Assembly (NCBI RefSeq): GCF_036017915.1
Contig: NZ_CP107929.1
Location: 4,096,001 to 4,160,000, forward strand
Length of the DNA: 64,000 nt
Source of the DNA: Micromonospora sp. NBC_00421
Lineage (GTDB): Bacteria; Actinomycetota; Actinomycetes; Mycobacteriales; Micromonosporaceae
Direction of reading: 5' to 3'
Part shown: piece after piece, positions 36,551-44,571 of the stretch
Layout: every line of letters starts with the position of its first letter
Position numbering within the stretch: the stretch's first letter is position 1
Notes under the pieces: model-generated
What the model saw: only the letters and a program-made list of their open reading frames with translations
What the model was told of the DNA's origin: nothing
The model's database searches: none
Made by a program: the position numbers and the translations under genes

Positions 36551-37902
36551 TCCTCTGTGCTGATGAAGACGTTCTTGACGTCGGTGAAGGCGTGCAGCGC
36601 GTCCGGCCCCAGCTCGCGGCCGAGCCCGGAACGCTTCATCCCACCGAACGGGGTCCAGTAACGCACCGAGGAGTGCGAGTTGACGCTCAGGTTGCCCGCC
36701 TCCACCGCGCGGGCCAGCCGCAGCGCCCGCCCGACGTCCCGGGTCCAGATCGAGCCGGACAGGCCGTACTCGGTGTCGTTGGCGAGCCGGACGGCGTCGG
36801 CCTCGTCGTCGAAGGGGAGCACCGAGACGACCGGCCCGAAAATCTCCTCCCGCCAGTGCCGGTCGGCCGGGGAGTCGGCGAGCAGCACCGTCGGGGCGTG
36901 CCAGAAGCCGGGGCCGTCGGGACGGGTGCCGGCGAAGGCGACAGTCGCGCCGTCGAGGTAGCCGGCGACCCGGTCGCGGTGGGCGGCGGAGATCAGCGGG
37001 CCCATCTCGGCGGTCTCGGCGGCCGGGTCCTCCACCCGGAGCGCCCGGACCGCCGGTTCGAGCAGTTCCAGAAACCTGTCGTACGCCGGGCGCTGGACCA
37101 GGATGCGCGAGCGGGCGCAGCAGTCCTGGCCGGCGTTGTCGAACACCGCGTACGGCGCGGTGGCCGCCGCCTTCTCCAGGTCGGCGTCGGCGAAGACCAG
37201 GTTGGCGCTCTTGCCGCCCAACTCCAGGGTGACCCGCTTCACCTGGGCGGCGCAGCCGGCCATGATCCGGGTGCCGACCTCGGTGGAGCCGGTGAAGCAG
37301 ACCTTGCGTACGGCCGGGTGGGTGACGAAGCGTTCGCCGACCACGTCACCCCGGCCGGGCAGCACGGTGAACACCCCCTCCGGCAGGCCGGCGGCCAGCC
37401 CCAGCTCGGCCAGGCGCAGGGCGGTCAGCGGGGTCAGCTCGGCGGGCTTGAGCACCACCGTGTTGCCGGCGGCCAGTGCCGGGGCGAAGCCCCAGCCGGC
37501 GATCGGCATCGGGAAGTTCCACGGCACGATCACCCCGACCACGCCGAGCGGTTCGTGGAAGGTGACGTCCCACCCGCCGGGCACCGGGATCTGCTGCCCG
37601 GTCAGCCGCTCCGGCGCGCCCGCGTAGTAGTCGAGCACGTCACGGACGTTGCCCGCCTCCCAGCGCGCGTTGCCGATGGTGTGCCCCGAGTTGCGCACCT
37701 CCAACAGCGCCAACTCCTCCAGGTGCGCGTCCACCAACCCGGCGAACCGCCGCAGAATCCGCCCCCGCTCCCCCGGCGCGACCACCCGCCAGCTCTCGAA
37801 CGCGACCGCAGCCCGCCCGATAGCCGCATCCACCTCCCCCACCCCGGCCCCCGCCACCTCCGCGACCACCGCCCCACTCGCCGGATCCACCACCCGCGTC
37901 AC
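36547..37902 (-). CDS. aldehyde dehydrogenase (gamma-glutamyl-aminobutyraldehyde dehydrogenase-like)
   Basis: The 451-aa enzyme has the catalytic Glu in VTLELGGKSANLVF, the nucleophilic Cys in NAGQDCCARSRI, the PWNFPM cofactor segment and the C-terminal PFGGMKRSGLGRELG. It is about 30 residues shorter at the N-terminus than most ALDHs: the GTG at 37902 starts directly at VVDPASGAVVAEV, and a palindromic repeat lies 19 bases upstream, so the first strand pair may have been lost or the true start missed. The neighbours point to oxidation of gamma-glutamyl-gamma-aminobutyraldehyde. Confidence 0.9.
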   Translation of the reverse strand: MTRVVDPASGAVVAEVAGAGVGEVDAAIGRAAVAFESWRVVAPGERGRILRRFAGLVDAHLEELALLEVRNSGHTIGNARWEAGNVRDVLDYYAGAPERLTGQQIPVPGGWDVTFHEPLGVVGVIVPWNFPMPIAGWGFAPALAAGNTVVLKPAELTPLTALRLAELGLAAGLPEGVFTVLPGRGDVVGERFVTHPAVRKVCFTGSTEVGTRIMAGCAAQVKRVTLELGGKSANLVFADADLEKAAATAPYAVFDNAGQDCCARSRILVQRPAYDRFLELLEPAVRALRVEDPAAETAEMGPLISAAHRDRVAGYLDGATVAFAGTRPDGPGFWHAPTVLLADSPADRHWREEIFGPVVSVLPFDDEADAVRLANDTEYGLSGSIWTRDVGRALRLARAVEAGNLSVNSHSSVRYWTPFGGMKRSGLGRELGPDALHAFTDVKNVFISTEE

Positions 37903-37920
37903 ACCCCACCCCTTTCCCCG

Positions 37921-37993
37921 TCGATCATGGAGTTGCGGTCCCCCACATAAGCCACAATCAGCCACATACCGCCCACCAATACTCCATGATCGA
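37921..37993. repeat. inverted repeat between ligase and aldehyde dehydrogenase genes
   Basis: Arms TCGATCATGGAGT (37921-37933) and ACTCCATGATCGA (37981-37993) pair perfectly around 47 bases of lower-GC sequence containing CCACAT/CCACAAT repeats. It lies 14 bases after the ligase stop and 19 bases before the dehydrogenase start. Confidence 0.75.
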
Positions 37994-38006
37994 TCCGGGG
38001 GTGGGG

Positions 38007-39371
38007 TCAGAGGCGTTCGAAGCCACGGGTGAGTTCCCAGTCGGTGACGGCGGCGTCGAAGGCGGCGAGTTCGACCTGGGCCATGTTGGTGTAGTGGGCG
38101 TGGACCTCTTCGCCGAAGGCGGTGCGGGCGAGGTCGGAGGTCTGCCAGAGGGTGAGGGCGTCGCGGAGGGTGGGCGGGACGCGCTCGGCCGTCGGGTCGT
38201 CGTAGGCGTTGCCGGTGCACTCGTCGGGCAACTCCAGCTCCTGCTCGATGCCGTGCACCGCCCCGGCGACCAGGGCGGCGATCGCCAGGTACGGGTTGAC
38301 GTCCGCGCCGGGCACCCGGTTCTCCACCCGCATGCCCTGCCCGTGGCCGACCAGCCGCAGCGCGCAGGTGCGGTTGTCGGTGCCCCAGCGCAGCGCGGTC
38401 GGCGCGAACGAACCTGGCTGGTAACGCTTGTAGGAGTTGATGTTCGGGGCGAACAGCAGGCTCATCTCCCGCATGGTGGCGAGCAGCCCGGCCAGCACCC
38501 GCTGCCCGGTCACGCTGAGTTGCGCCGGCCCGTCGCCGAGCATCGCCGAGCGGCCGTCGATGTCGCGCAGCGAGAAGTGGATGTGGCAGGAGTTGCCCTC
38601 CCGGGCGTTCGGCTTGGCCATGAAGGTGATCGACACGCCCTCCTGGGCGGCGATCTCCTTGGCCCCGTTCTTGTAGATCACGTGGTGGTCGGCGCAGGCC
38701 ACCGCCTCGTCGTACCGGAAGGCGATCTCGTGCTGGCCGAGGTTGCACTCGCCCTTGGCGCTCTCCGGGGTGAGCCCCGCGCCGGCCATCTCGGTGCGGA
38801 TCCGGCGCAGCAGCGGCTCCACCCGGGCGGTGCCGAGCAGCGAGTAGTCCACGTTGTACTGGTTGGCCGGGGTGAGGTCGCGGTAACCGCGCTGCCAGGC
38901 CTCCTCGTACGAGTCGCGGTAGAGGACGAACTCCAGCTCGGTGCCGGCGTACGCGGTCAGCCCGTGGTCGGCCAGCCGGTCGAGCTGCCGGCGCAGGATC
39001 TGCCGGGGCGAGGCGACCACCGGGCCGGAGCCGTCCAGCCACTCCAGGTCGGCCAGGAGCAGGACGCTCCCCGGCTGCCAGGGCATCCGGCGCAGGGTGG
39101 ACAGGTCGGGGCGCATGGCGAAGTCGCCGTAGCCGCGTTCCCAGCTCGACATCGCGTACCCGTCGACGGTGTTCATGTCGACGTCCACGGCGAGCAGGTA
39201 GTTGCAGCCCTCGCTCCCGTTGGCCACCACCTGGTCGAGGAAGAACGGGGCGTGGAACCGTTTGCCCTGGAGGCGGCCCTGCATGTCGGTCAGGGCGAGC
39301 ACCACCGTGTCGATCTCGCCCTCGGCGACGGCGACCCGGAGCTGTTCCAACGTGAGCGGGGCTCTTCTCAT
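38007..39371 (-). CDS. glutamine synthetase family ligase (gamma-glutamylpolyamine synthetase-like)
   Basis: The 454-aa protein has GS catalytic features: GTELEFVLYRDSYEEAW, GQHEIAFRYDEAV, the ATP/metal segment NSCHIHFSL and the Arg-rich LRWGTDNRTCALRL and VENRVPGADVNPYLAIAAL. It lacks the adenylylation Tyr loop of GlnA, and its EEAWQRGYRDLTP insert resembles the GlnA3/PuuA subgroup that glutamylates putrescine or other polyamines. The downstream aldehyde dehydrogenase, SDR and PuuD-like hydrolase complete the pathway to GABA. ATG at 39371 is the only reasonable start. Confidence 0.9.
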   Translation of the reverse strand: MRRAPLTLEQLRVAVAEGEIDTVVLALTDMQGRLQGKRFHAPFFLDQVVANGSEGCNYLLAVDVDMNTVDGYAMSSWERGYGDFAMRPDLSTLRRMPWQPGSVLLLADLEWLDGSGPVVASPRQILRRQLDRLADHGLTAYAGTELEFVLYRDSYEEAWQRGYRDLTPANQYNVDYSLLGTARVEPLLRRIRTEMAGAGLTPESAKGECNLGQHEIAFRYDEAVACADHHVIYKNGAKEIAAQEGVSITFMAKPNAREGNSCHIHFSLRDIDGRSAMLGDGPAQLSVTGQRVLAGLLATMREMSLLFAPNINSYKRYQPGSFAPTALRWGTDNRTCALRLVGHGQGMRVENRVPGADVNPYLAIAALVAGAVHGIEQELELPDECTGNAYDDPTAERVPPTLRDALTLWQTSDLARTAFGEEVHAHYTNMAQVELAAFDAAVTDWELTRGFERL

Positions 39372-39585
39372 CCGTGCGCCTCCATCACCAAGGTCTACCG
39401 GCCTAGCGGATCACCGTCAATGCCCCGTCCGGACGTCCCGGCAAACCCCCATCGGTGGGCACACCGACCCGGCCCGTGCCGGGTCGGCGGCCGCTCCCCG
39501 GGCGGCACCCGGCCGCACCGGTCCGGCGACCGTACTCCGGCCGACCGTCGGGTTCCCCGGCGCGTGCGGACGCCACGCGACACGG

Positions 39586-39654
39586 ACGCGAGATGCCCTG
39601 CGGTGCAGGCGGAAGATGCCGTGCGACACGGGCGGAAGATGCTATGCCATACAG
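39586..39654. repeat. 3 x 23-nt degenerate tandem repeat
   Basis: Units at 39586-39608, 39609-39631 and 39632-39654 share GCGGAAGATGC followed by a variable half ending in CAG or CGG (first copy ACGCGAGATGC). The last two copies share 11 of 11 leading bases. The spacing, about two helical turns, could place repeated binding sites on one DNA face. Confidence 0.7.
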
Positions 39655-39768
39655 GCGGGAATTTCAGGAGCGCACAACACCGGAGGCGGTTCTTTCGCGC
39701 GCGGGAAAGATGCACGGCGAAACGCAGTTCATCCGTTCGGGCAGACCGTCAATCCGGTTATCGGTAAT

Positions 39769-39785
39769 CGCAAGGTGACCTTGCG
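39769..39785. promoter_or_regulatory. 17-bp perfect palindrome, probable operator
   Basis: CGCAAGGTGACCTTGCG has 8-bp arms around a single centre base, about 215 bases upstream of the secreted-protein ATG and 400 bases upstream of the ligase gene. Length and near-zero spacing fit a homodimeric regulator site. Confidence 0.5.
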
Positions 39786-39998
39786 TGAAGGCCGCCGCCT
39801 TGCCAGACTCTGACCAATCGGTTTCGACGCACCGCGCTTTATCGAATGACCCGCCCACCTTTCCCGGCGAACACCTGCGCAGGTGCGCGCGATGCGCGGT
39901 GCGTTCATCGGGAAAACGGCTGGTCGGCGCATCCGTCGCACCCGATGGGATTCCAGCACCGCCCGAACTGCTCCATCACGACGCACAAAGGACGGGTA

Positions 39999-40547
39999 AT
40001 GACGAGAGTACGTAGGCGTGGCACACCCCGATCCTTCGCCGCCCTGGTGGCGATCGCCCTCTCCACCGTGCTGCTCGCGGTGGCCGCCCCGGCCCAGGCC
40101 GCACCCCCCTCCGGCGCCGAGTCGACAGGCCCCCTGACTTCCCTTTCCGCCGGGAACATCGGTCGGTCGGCGAATTCCTCCGGCACGCTCGCCTCGACCT
40201 CGATAACGGGGACCGTCGGCTCCATCAGTGTCACCTGCACGCTGACGCCGAGCACCCCGTTCGTCTACTACGGCGGCCCGTACGGCGGCGGCGAGGAGGG
40301 CCTCGCGTCAGTGCAGTGCACCTATCCCGTCTACGCGATCCAGGTCGAGGTCGCCCTGTTCCGCTACGGCACCCAGGTCACCTACAACACCAAGACGGCT
40401 TACAGCACCACCCTCGGTACCGTCGACACCGAGTACCCCCGGTCCACCGGCCAATACCAGACGGGTGCGGACGCCTTCATCACCTGGACCTACGGCGGCT
40501 CCACCAGTTTCATCCCGCTGACCTTCAGCAACAGCGTCTACCTCTGA
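39999..40547 (+). CDS. secreted protein of unknown function (182 aa)
   Basis: The ATG at 39999 has AAAGGA upstream. A clear Sec signal peptide (basic MTRVRRRGTPRS, hydrophobic FAALVAIALSTVLLAVAA, cleavage after AQA) precedes a Ser/Thr/Tyr/Gly-rich mature domain of about 145 residues with two Cys (SISVTCTL and SVQCTYP) and beta-strand-like alternation. Compared with its neighbours it is rich in Thr, Tyr and Asn. No family recognised; a small extracellular beta-sandwich is likely. Confidence 0.8.
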   Translation: MTRVRRRGTPRSFAALVAIALSTVLLAVAAPAQAAPPSGAESTGPLTSLSAGNIGRSANSSGTLASTSITGTVGSISVTCTLTPSTPFVYYGGPYGGGEEGLASVQCTYPVYAIQVEVALFRYGTQVTYNTKTAYSTTLGTVDTEYPRSTGQYQTGADAFITWTYGGSTSFIPLTFSNSVYL

Positions 40548-40584
40548 TCCTCTGACCCGCACCGGCGCACACCGGCCGGCACCA

Positions 40585-40637
40585 GGGCAGCCCCTGGCCG
40601 GAGCCCTCCTCCCGGAGGCTTCCGCCAGGGGCTGCCC
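40585..40637. terminator. bidirectional hairpin terminator
   Basis: A perfect 14-bp stem (40585-40598 with 40624-40637, GGGCAGCCCCTGGC) encloses a smaller inner hairpin, between the convergent secreted-protein and permease genes. Confidence 0.7.
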
Positions 40638-40671
40638 ACTGGCGTACCGTGGGCGACCGGAAGGTCCGTGG

Positions 40672-42291
40672 TCAGGCCGGTCCGTCGGCCCGCGCGGCGT
40701 CCGCCGTCGCATGCGCCCCCGGCCCGGGTACGTCGACGGTGCGGCGGGGGCCGGTGAACCACTTCCGGGCCGACGCGTACCACCAGATGCCCACTCCGAG
40801 CAGCACCCCGCCGACGGCCAGCGGCGCGTAGTTCACCGCCGACCAGCTGAACTCCGCGTTGCCGGGCACCCCGGCCGGCACGATCGGCAGCACGAAGTAG
40901 ACCGAGATGATCACGATCTCCACCACCGCGATCCACCCGAACAACCTGTACTTGCGGCCGAGCGTCCACGGCCCCGGCTCGAACCGGTCCCCCATCCGCA
41001 GCCGTAGCGCGATCGGGATGACGAAGGACAGGTAGAGGCCGATCACCGCCACCGACACCACCGCGTAGAAGGCGACCGGGACACCGCCGCTCTGGTAGAG
41101 CGCCGGCAGGGTGAGCACCAGGCCGGCCAGCGTCGCCCCGATGATCGCGTTGGCCGGGGTGCCGTTGCGGTCGACCTTGGACCACAGCCGCCAGCCGGGC
41201 ACCGCGCGGTCCCGGCTGAACGCGTACGTCATCCGGCTCATCGAGGTCACGCAGCTCATCCCGCAGAAGAACTGCCCGATGGTGGAGATGATGATGACCG
41301 TCTTGAAGAAGAACGGGGTCAACGCCGACTCGAAGATCGCCCCGGAGAATCCGCCGGCCGCGTTGATCGCGTCCACGTCGGTGGCGGCGAACAGGAACGC
41401 CAGCAGCAGGATCCAGCCGCCCACAGCCGAATAGAAGATCGACCGCCACAGCCCCTTCGCGGCGGCCTGCGACGCGCCCCGGGTCTCCTCGGAGACGTGC
41501 GCGCAGGCGTCGAATCCGGTGATCGTGTACTGGGTGAGCAGGAATCCCAGCGGCAGCACATAGAACCAGAACGTCAACCCGCCGGTGTCGCCGTCACCGA
41601 ATCCGGAGTTGTTGAACCGCTCGGTGAACACGAACTGGAAACTCTGGTGCTCGTCCGGCACCAGCAGCAGGATGGCCACCACGGCGGCCGCGCCGGCCAC
41701 GTGCCACCAGACCGAGACGTTCTGGAGTACGTCGATGATCCGGTGCCCGAAGATGTTGATCAGCCCGTGCAGGGCCAGGATGATCACGAACAGGACGAAT
41801 GCCTGCCGTAGCGTCCCCTCCCACCCGTCGAAGAGCGCCGACAGGGTCAGGTTGAGGAAGGTGGCGCAGCCGTAGTCCACCGACGCGGTGACCGCGACGA
41901 GGCCGATCAGGTTGAGCCAGCCGGTGAACCAGCCGTGCACCGGCCTGCCCATCTTCGCCGCCCACCAGTAGATCCCCCCGGCCGTCGGGTACGCCGAGAC
42001 CAGCTCGGCCAGGCAGAACCCGATGATCAGGATGAACAGCGAGATCAGCGGCCAGCCCCAGGAGATGGCGACCGGCCCGCCGTTGTTCCACGCCTGGCCG
42101 AAGGTGGTGAAACAGCCGGCCAGGATCGAGATGATCGAGAACGAGATGGCGAAGTTGGAGAAGCCGCTCCACTTGCGGTGCAGCTCCTGCTGGTAGCCGA
42201 GTTCGGCGAGTCGTCGGGCGTCGTCGTCCGGCGCGTGCGGTTGCCCGACGGTCGGCGGTTGTCCGGTGGTCGGCGGGGGCGTTGTGGCCAC
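40672..42291 (-). CDS. APC family amino acid/polyamine permease
   Basis: The 539-aa protein has twelve or more membrane segments and the APC core FSNFAISFSIISILAGCFTTFGQAW with ISWGWPLISLFILIIGFCLAEL and SAYPTAGGIYWWAAKMG. It fits the GABA/amino-acid permease subgroup (BAT1-like). The GTG at 42291 has GGAGG with 6 bases spacing. It lies near the polyamine catabolic genes but is separated by the secreted-protein gene; import of GABA, putrescine or a related amine is a reasonable inference. Confidence 0.9.
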   Translation of the reverse strand: MATTPPPTTGQPPTVGQPHAPDDDARRLAELGYQQELHRKWSGFSNFAISFSIISILAGCFTTFGQAWNNGGPVAISWGWPLISLFILIIGFCLAELVSAYPTAGGIYWWAAKMGRPVHGWFTGWLNLIGLVAVTASVDYGCATFLNLTLSALFDGWEGTLRQAFVLFVIILALHGLINIFGHRIIDVLQNVSVWWHVAGAAAVVAILLLVPDEHQSFQFVFTERFNNSGFGDGDTGGLTFWFYVLPLGFLLTQYTITGFDACAHVSEETRGASQAAAKGLWRSIFYSAVGGWILLLAFLFAATDVDAINAAGGFSGAIFESALTPFFFKTVIIISTIGQFFCGMSCVTSMSRMTYAFSRDRAVPGWRLWSKVDRNGTPANAIIGATLAGLVLTLPALYQSGGVPVAFYAVVSVAVIGLYLSFVIPIALRLRMGDRFEPGPWTLGRKYRLFGWIAVVEIVIISVYFVLPIVPAGVPGNAEFSWSAVNYAPLAVGGVLLGVGIWWYASARKWFTGPRRTVDVPGPGAHATADAARADGPA

Positions 42292-42941
42292 AGCACACCT
42301 CCCTGAGGTGGTACCCGGTACTGCCCGGGTGGTCCCGGTGCGAGTGCGCCCGAGTCTCGTCCCGCCGATCACCACGGTCAATCCGTCGCCGGTGCCGAAC
42401 TCGTAAAATCGCGTCGCCCCAGCGCGGCGGTGGGGACGTCCCGGCCCGGCGGTAATCAGGTTGCCCCGGGCACTGCACCGACGCATGCTTGAGCCCGTGA
42501 CCAGGCCCGATCGCGACGGGCCGACGCCGGGCGCTCGGCAGGAGCCCGGCTCACGGCGGCGCGGGGCGTCCACCTCTCTCTCACGTACGGCGTGTCGCCG
42601 TACCCGACGGACGTCCCGCATCGCCGTACCCGGTCGACACCGGGCCGACCGCCCTGGTGACCATGCGCACCGCCCTTGCCGCGACGGTGGACCGTCCGGT
42701 CAGAGGCTGCCACCGGTGCTGCGGAGGTTACTGCCGTCAGTCGGGTTCCGGTGATCGTCCAGACGACGGCGGGCCTGCGCCGACGCCGCCAGGTCAAGGA
42801 CCACGTCGTCCCCGTCGATCGCCGTCCGTCGCCTGCGGAACCACAGTGCCGACGCCACGAGGACCAGCAGATCGTGATGGGATCAGTACACGACGTTAAT
42901 CTATGCTCACGGACGTTCGTGACATCCACCATGGAGGCGGG
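42292..42941. other. 650-bp divergent intergenic region
   Basis: No convincing gene on either strand. It holds the promoters of the permease and of the HTH regulator. A 16-bp near-palindrome TCACGGACGTTCGTGA (42907-42922) lies 19 bases upstream of the regulator ATG, beside a possible -10 element TATGCT, and may be its own operator. Confidence 0.5.
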
Positions 42942-43709
42942 ATGAACCACGCACTTCAGGAGGCCATGGCAGAGGTCGGCGAGACAGCAGAGAGTCTTGC
43001 TGCTCAAACAGGCGTAGACCCCAAGACGGCAGCGCGGTGGATATCTCCGGGACGTGTGCCGCAACCACGCCGACGGGTGACAGTGGCCGCCATCCTCGGC
43101 CGGGACGTTGGTGACCTATGGCCCGATGTCCTCAAGCGCCGCGAGCCACAGTGGCTGAGAAAATGGGTCGACTGGGAGCGCGAAGCGGTCGCGCTGCGGT
43201 GGTACGAACACACCTGGGTTCCCGGCCTGCTCCAGACCGAGGCGTACGCGCGAGCCACACTGGGACACAACCTGCTGCCTCCGGACGAGATCGAGGAGCG
43301 CGTGGCCTCGCGGCTCGATCGCAGCTCCATCCTCACCAGCGACAGGCCCCCGCAACTCGTCGCCGTCATCGACATGGCGGCGTTACGTCGCCCAATGAAG
43401 AGTCACCCCGCCGCGATGAAGGAACAGTTCACCCACCTGGCCGAGATGGCCGAGCTACCGCACATACAGATCCTCGTGGTGAGTGAGGACACTGGGCTCT
43501 ACCCTGGACTACAGGGCGGCTTCATTCTTGGCACCCTTGGTGACGGCTCAGTAGTGGCACATCTCGATCATCAAGTGCGAGCGCAGGTGGTGAACGAGAC
43601 CGATGACCTTGTTACCCTCCAGCAAACGTGGGAGGTGATCAGAGGCGAAGCCTTCTCCCGTAAGCAATCACTCAACCTGATCAAGGAAGCAGCGAATACA
43701 TGGACCTGA
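42942..43709 (+). CDS. HTH regulator with DUF5753 (Scr1-like antitoxin-type regulator)
   Basis: The ATG at 42942 has GGAGG with about 5 bases spacing. The 255-aa protein has an N-terminal helix-turn-helix (AESLAAQTGVDPKTAARWI) and the DUF5753 domain (WYEHTWVPGLLQTEAYARA to HLAEMAELPHIQILVV). The last ten bases overlap a DUF397 gene. In Streptomyces coelicolor such pairs (Scr1/Scr2) behave as a toxin-antitoxin-like module affecting antibiotic production and development. No Cys or membrane segment of note. Confidence 0.9.
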   Translation: MNHALQEAMAEVGETAESLAAQTGVDPKTAARWISPGRVPQPRRRVTVAAILGRDVGDLWPDVLKRREPQWLRKWVDWEREAVALRWYEHTWVPGLLQTEAYARATLGHNLLPPDEIEERVASRLDRSSILTSDRPPQLVAVIDMAALRRPMKSHPAAMKEQFTHLAEMAELPHIQILVVSEDTGLYPGLQGGFILGTLGDGSVVAHLDHQVRAQVVNETDDLVTLQQTWEVIRGEAFSRKQSLNLIKEAANTWT

Positions 43710-43900
43710 CCGGCGCACAGTGGCGCAAGAGCACCAGGAGCGGCAGCAACGGCGGCTCGTGTGTCGAAGTGGCCGACAACCTCCCCGGCGTCGTCCTGGT
43801 GCGGGACACCAAGGACCGCGACGGCGGCACCCTGACCCTCGCGCCGGACACCTGGCAGGCGTTCGTCGACCTGGCCAAGCAGATCGGCCCCGCTGCCTGA
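43700..43900 (+). CDS. DUF397 protein (Scr2-like partner)
   Basis: The 66-aa protein begins MDLTGAQWRKSTRSGSNGGSCVEVADN, the DUF397 signature, and ends with APDTWQAFVDLAKQI. It overlaps the HTH gene by ten bases, so both are made from one mRNA. DUF397 proteins are small partners of HTH-DUF5753 regulators; biochemical function is unclear. Confidence 0.92.
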   Translation: MDLTGAQWRKSTRSGSNGGSCVEVADNLPGVVLVRDTKDRDGGTLTLAPDTWQAFVDLAKQIGPAA

Positions 43901-43937
43901 CCTGCCGCCCGTCCATCGCCGGTCCACGGTGGGCGGG

Positions 43938-44438
43938 TCAGGTGAAGAGGAGGCCGGCGATCCAGAGGGCGGCGACCACCAGGCCGGCCAGGAACTCCAC
44001 CAGCATGGACAGGCCGGCGGCCTTCAGCGCCTGCACGGTCGCCGGCCAGGCGAGCTGGTTGCTGCCCAGCCGCAGCCGTTCGGCCCCCCACACGCCGCCG
44101 ACGAAGCCGATCACCAGGCCGATCACCGGGATGACGAAGAACCCCACCAACCCGAGCAGCCCCCCGACGAGCAGCGACGACGTCGGCACCCCGGTGCGCT
44201 TGAGGTTGCGCCCCGGCCAGGCGTACTTGATCACGGCACCGGCGGCGGCGACCACGGTGGCCGCGCCGAGCACCGCCCAGCGTCCCGGCCCGGCGTCGCC
44301 GAAGATCGCCCAGAGCAGCACCCCACCCCAGCACAGCGGCAGCGCCGGCAGACCGGGCACCACCACCCCGGCCAGCCCGGCGACTATCGCGATCGCCGCG
44401 ACCACCGAGACCGCCGCCCCACCATCGGTCAGGCTCAC
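43938..44438 (-). CDS. DUF456 membrane protein
   Basis: The 166-aa protein has five to six hydrophobic segments with the DUF456 pattern VVVPGLPALPLCWGGVLLWAIF and GFFVIPVIGLVIGFVGGVWGAE. The GTG at 44438 has GAGAGG upstream. Function unknown; the Gly-rich helix pairs resemble glycine zippers. It converges on the DUF397 gene 37 bases away. Confidence 0.88.
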   Translation of the reverse strand: MSLTDGGAAVSVVAAIAIVAGLAGVVVPGLPALPLCWGGVLLWAIFGDAGPGRWAVLGAATVVAAAGAVIKYAWPGRNLKRTGVPTSSLLVGGLLGLVGFFVIPVIGLVIGFVGGVWGAERLRLGSNQLAWPATVQALKAAGLSMLVEFLAGLVVAALWIAGLLFT

Positions 44439-44571
44439 CCCGCCACCTCTCCCCCGCACGGTCCCGCCCCGGTCACGTCGTCACCATGCCAGAGCACCGG
44501 GCTCCCCGCCGGCCACCCGCACCCGACCGGCCGCTTCCGGCCGCCCCACCCCGAACTGGCCGGGGAGCAGG

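Larger units (their letters stand above)
39372..39998. other. 627-bp divergent regulatory region
   Basis: No convincing gene. It separates the minus-strand ligase from a plus-strand secreted protein and holds three 23-nt repeats (39586-39654), a palindrome (39769-39785), and locally AT-rich stretches (39655-39800), as expected for promoters in both directions. Confidence 0.55.

Noticed and set aside
36547..39042. An 831-residue ORF joining glutamine-synthetase-like and aldehyde dehydrogenase regions
   Set aside because: The upstream 380 residues are out of frame with the real ligase gene; only the part from 37902 matches aldehyde dehydrogenase.
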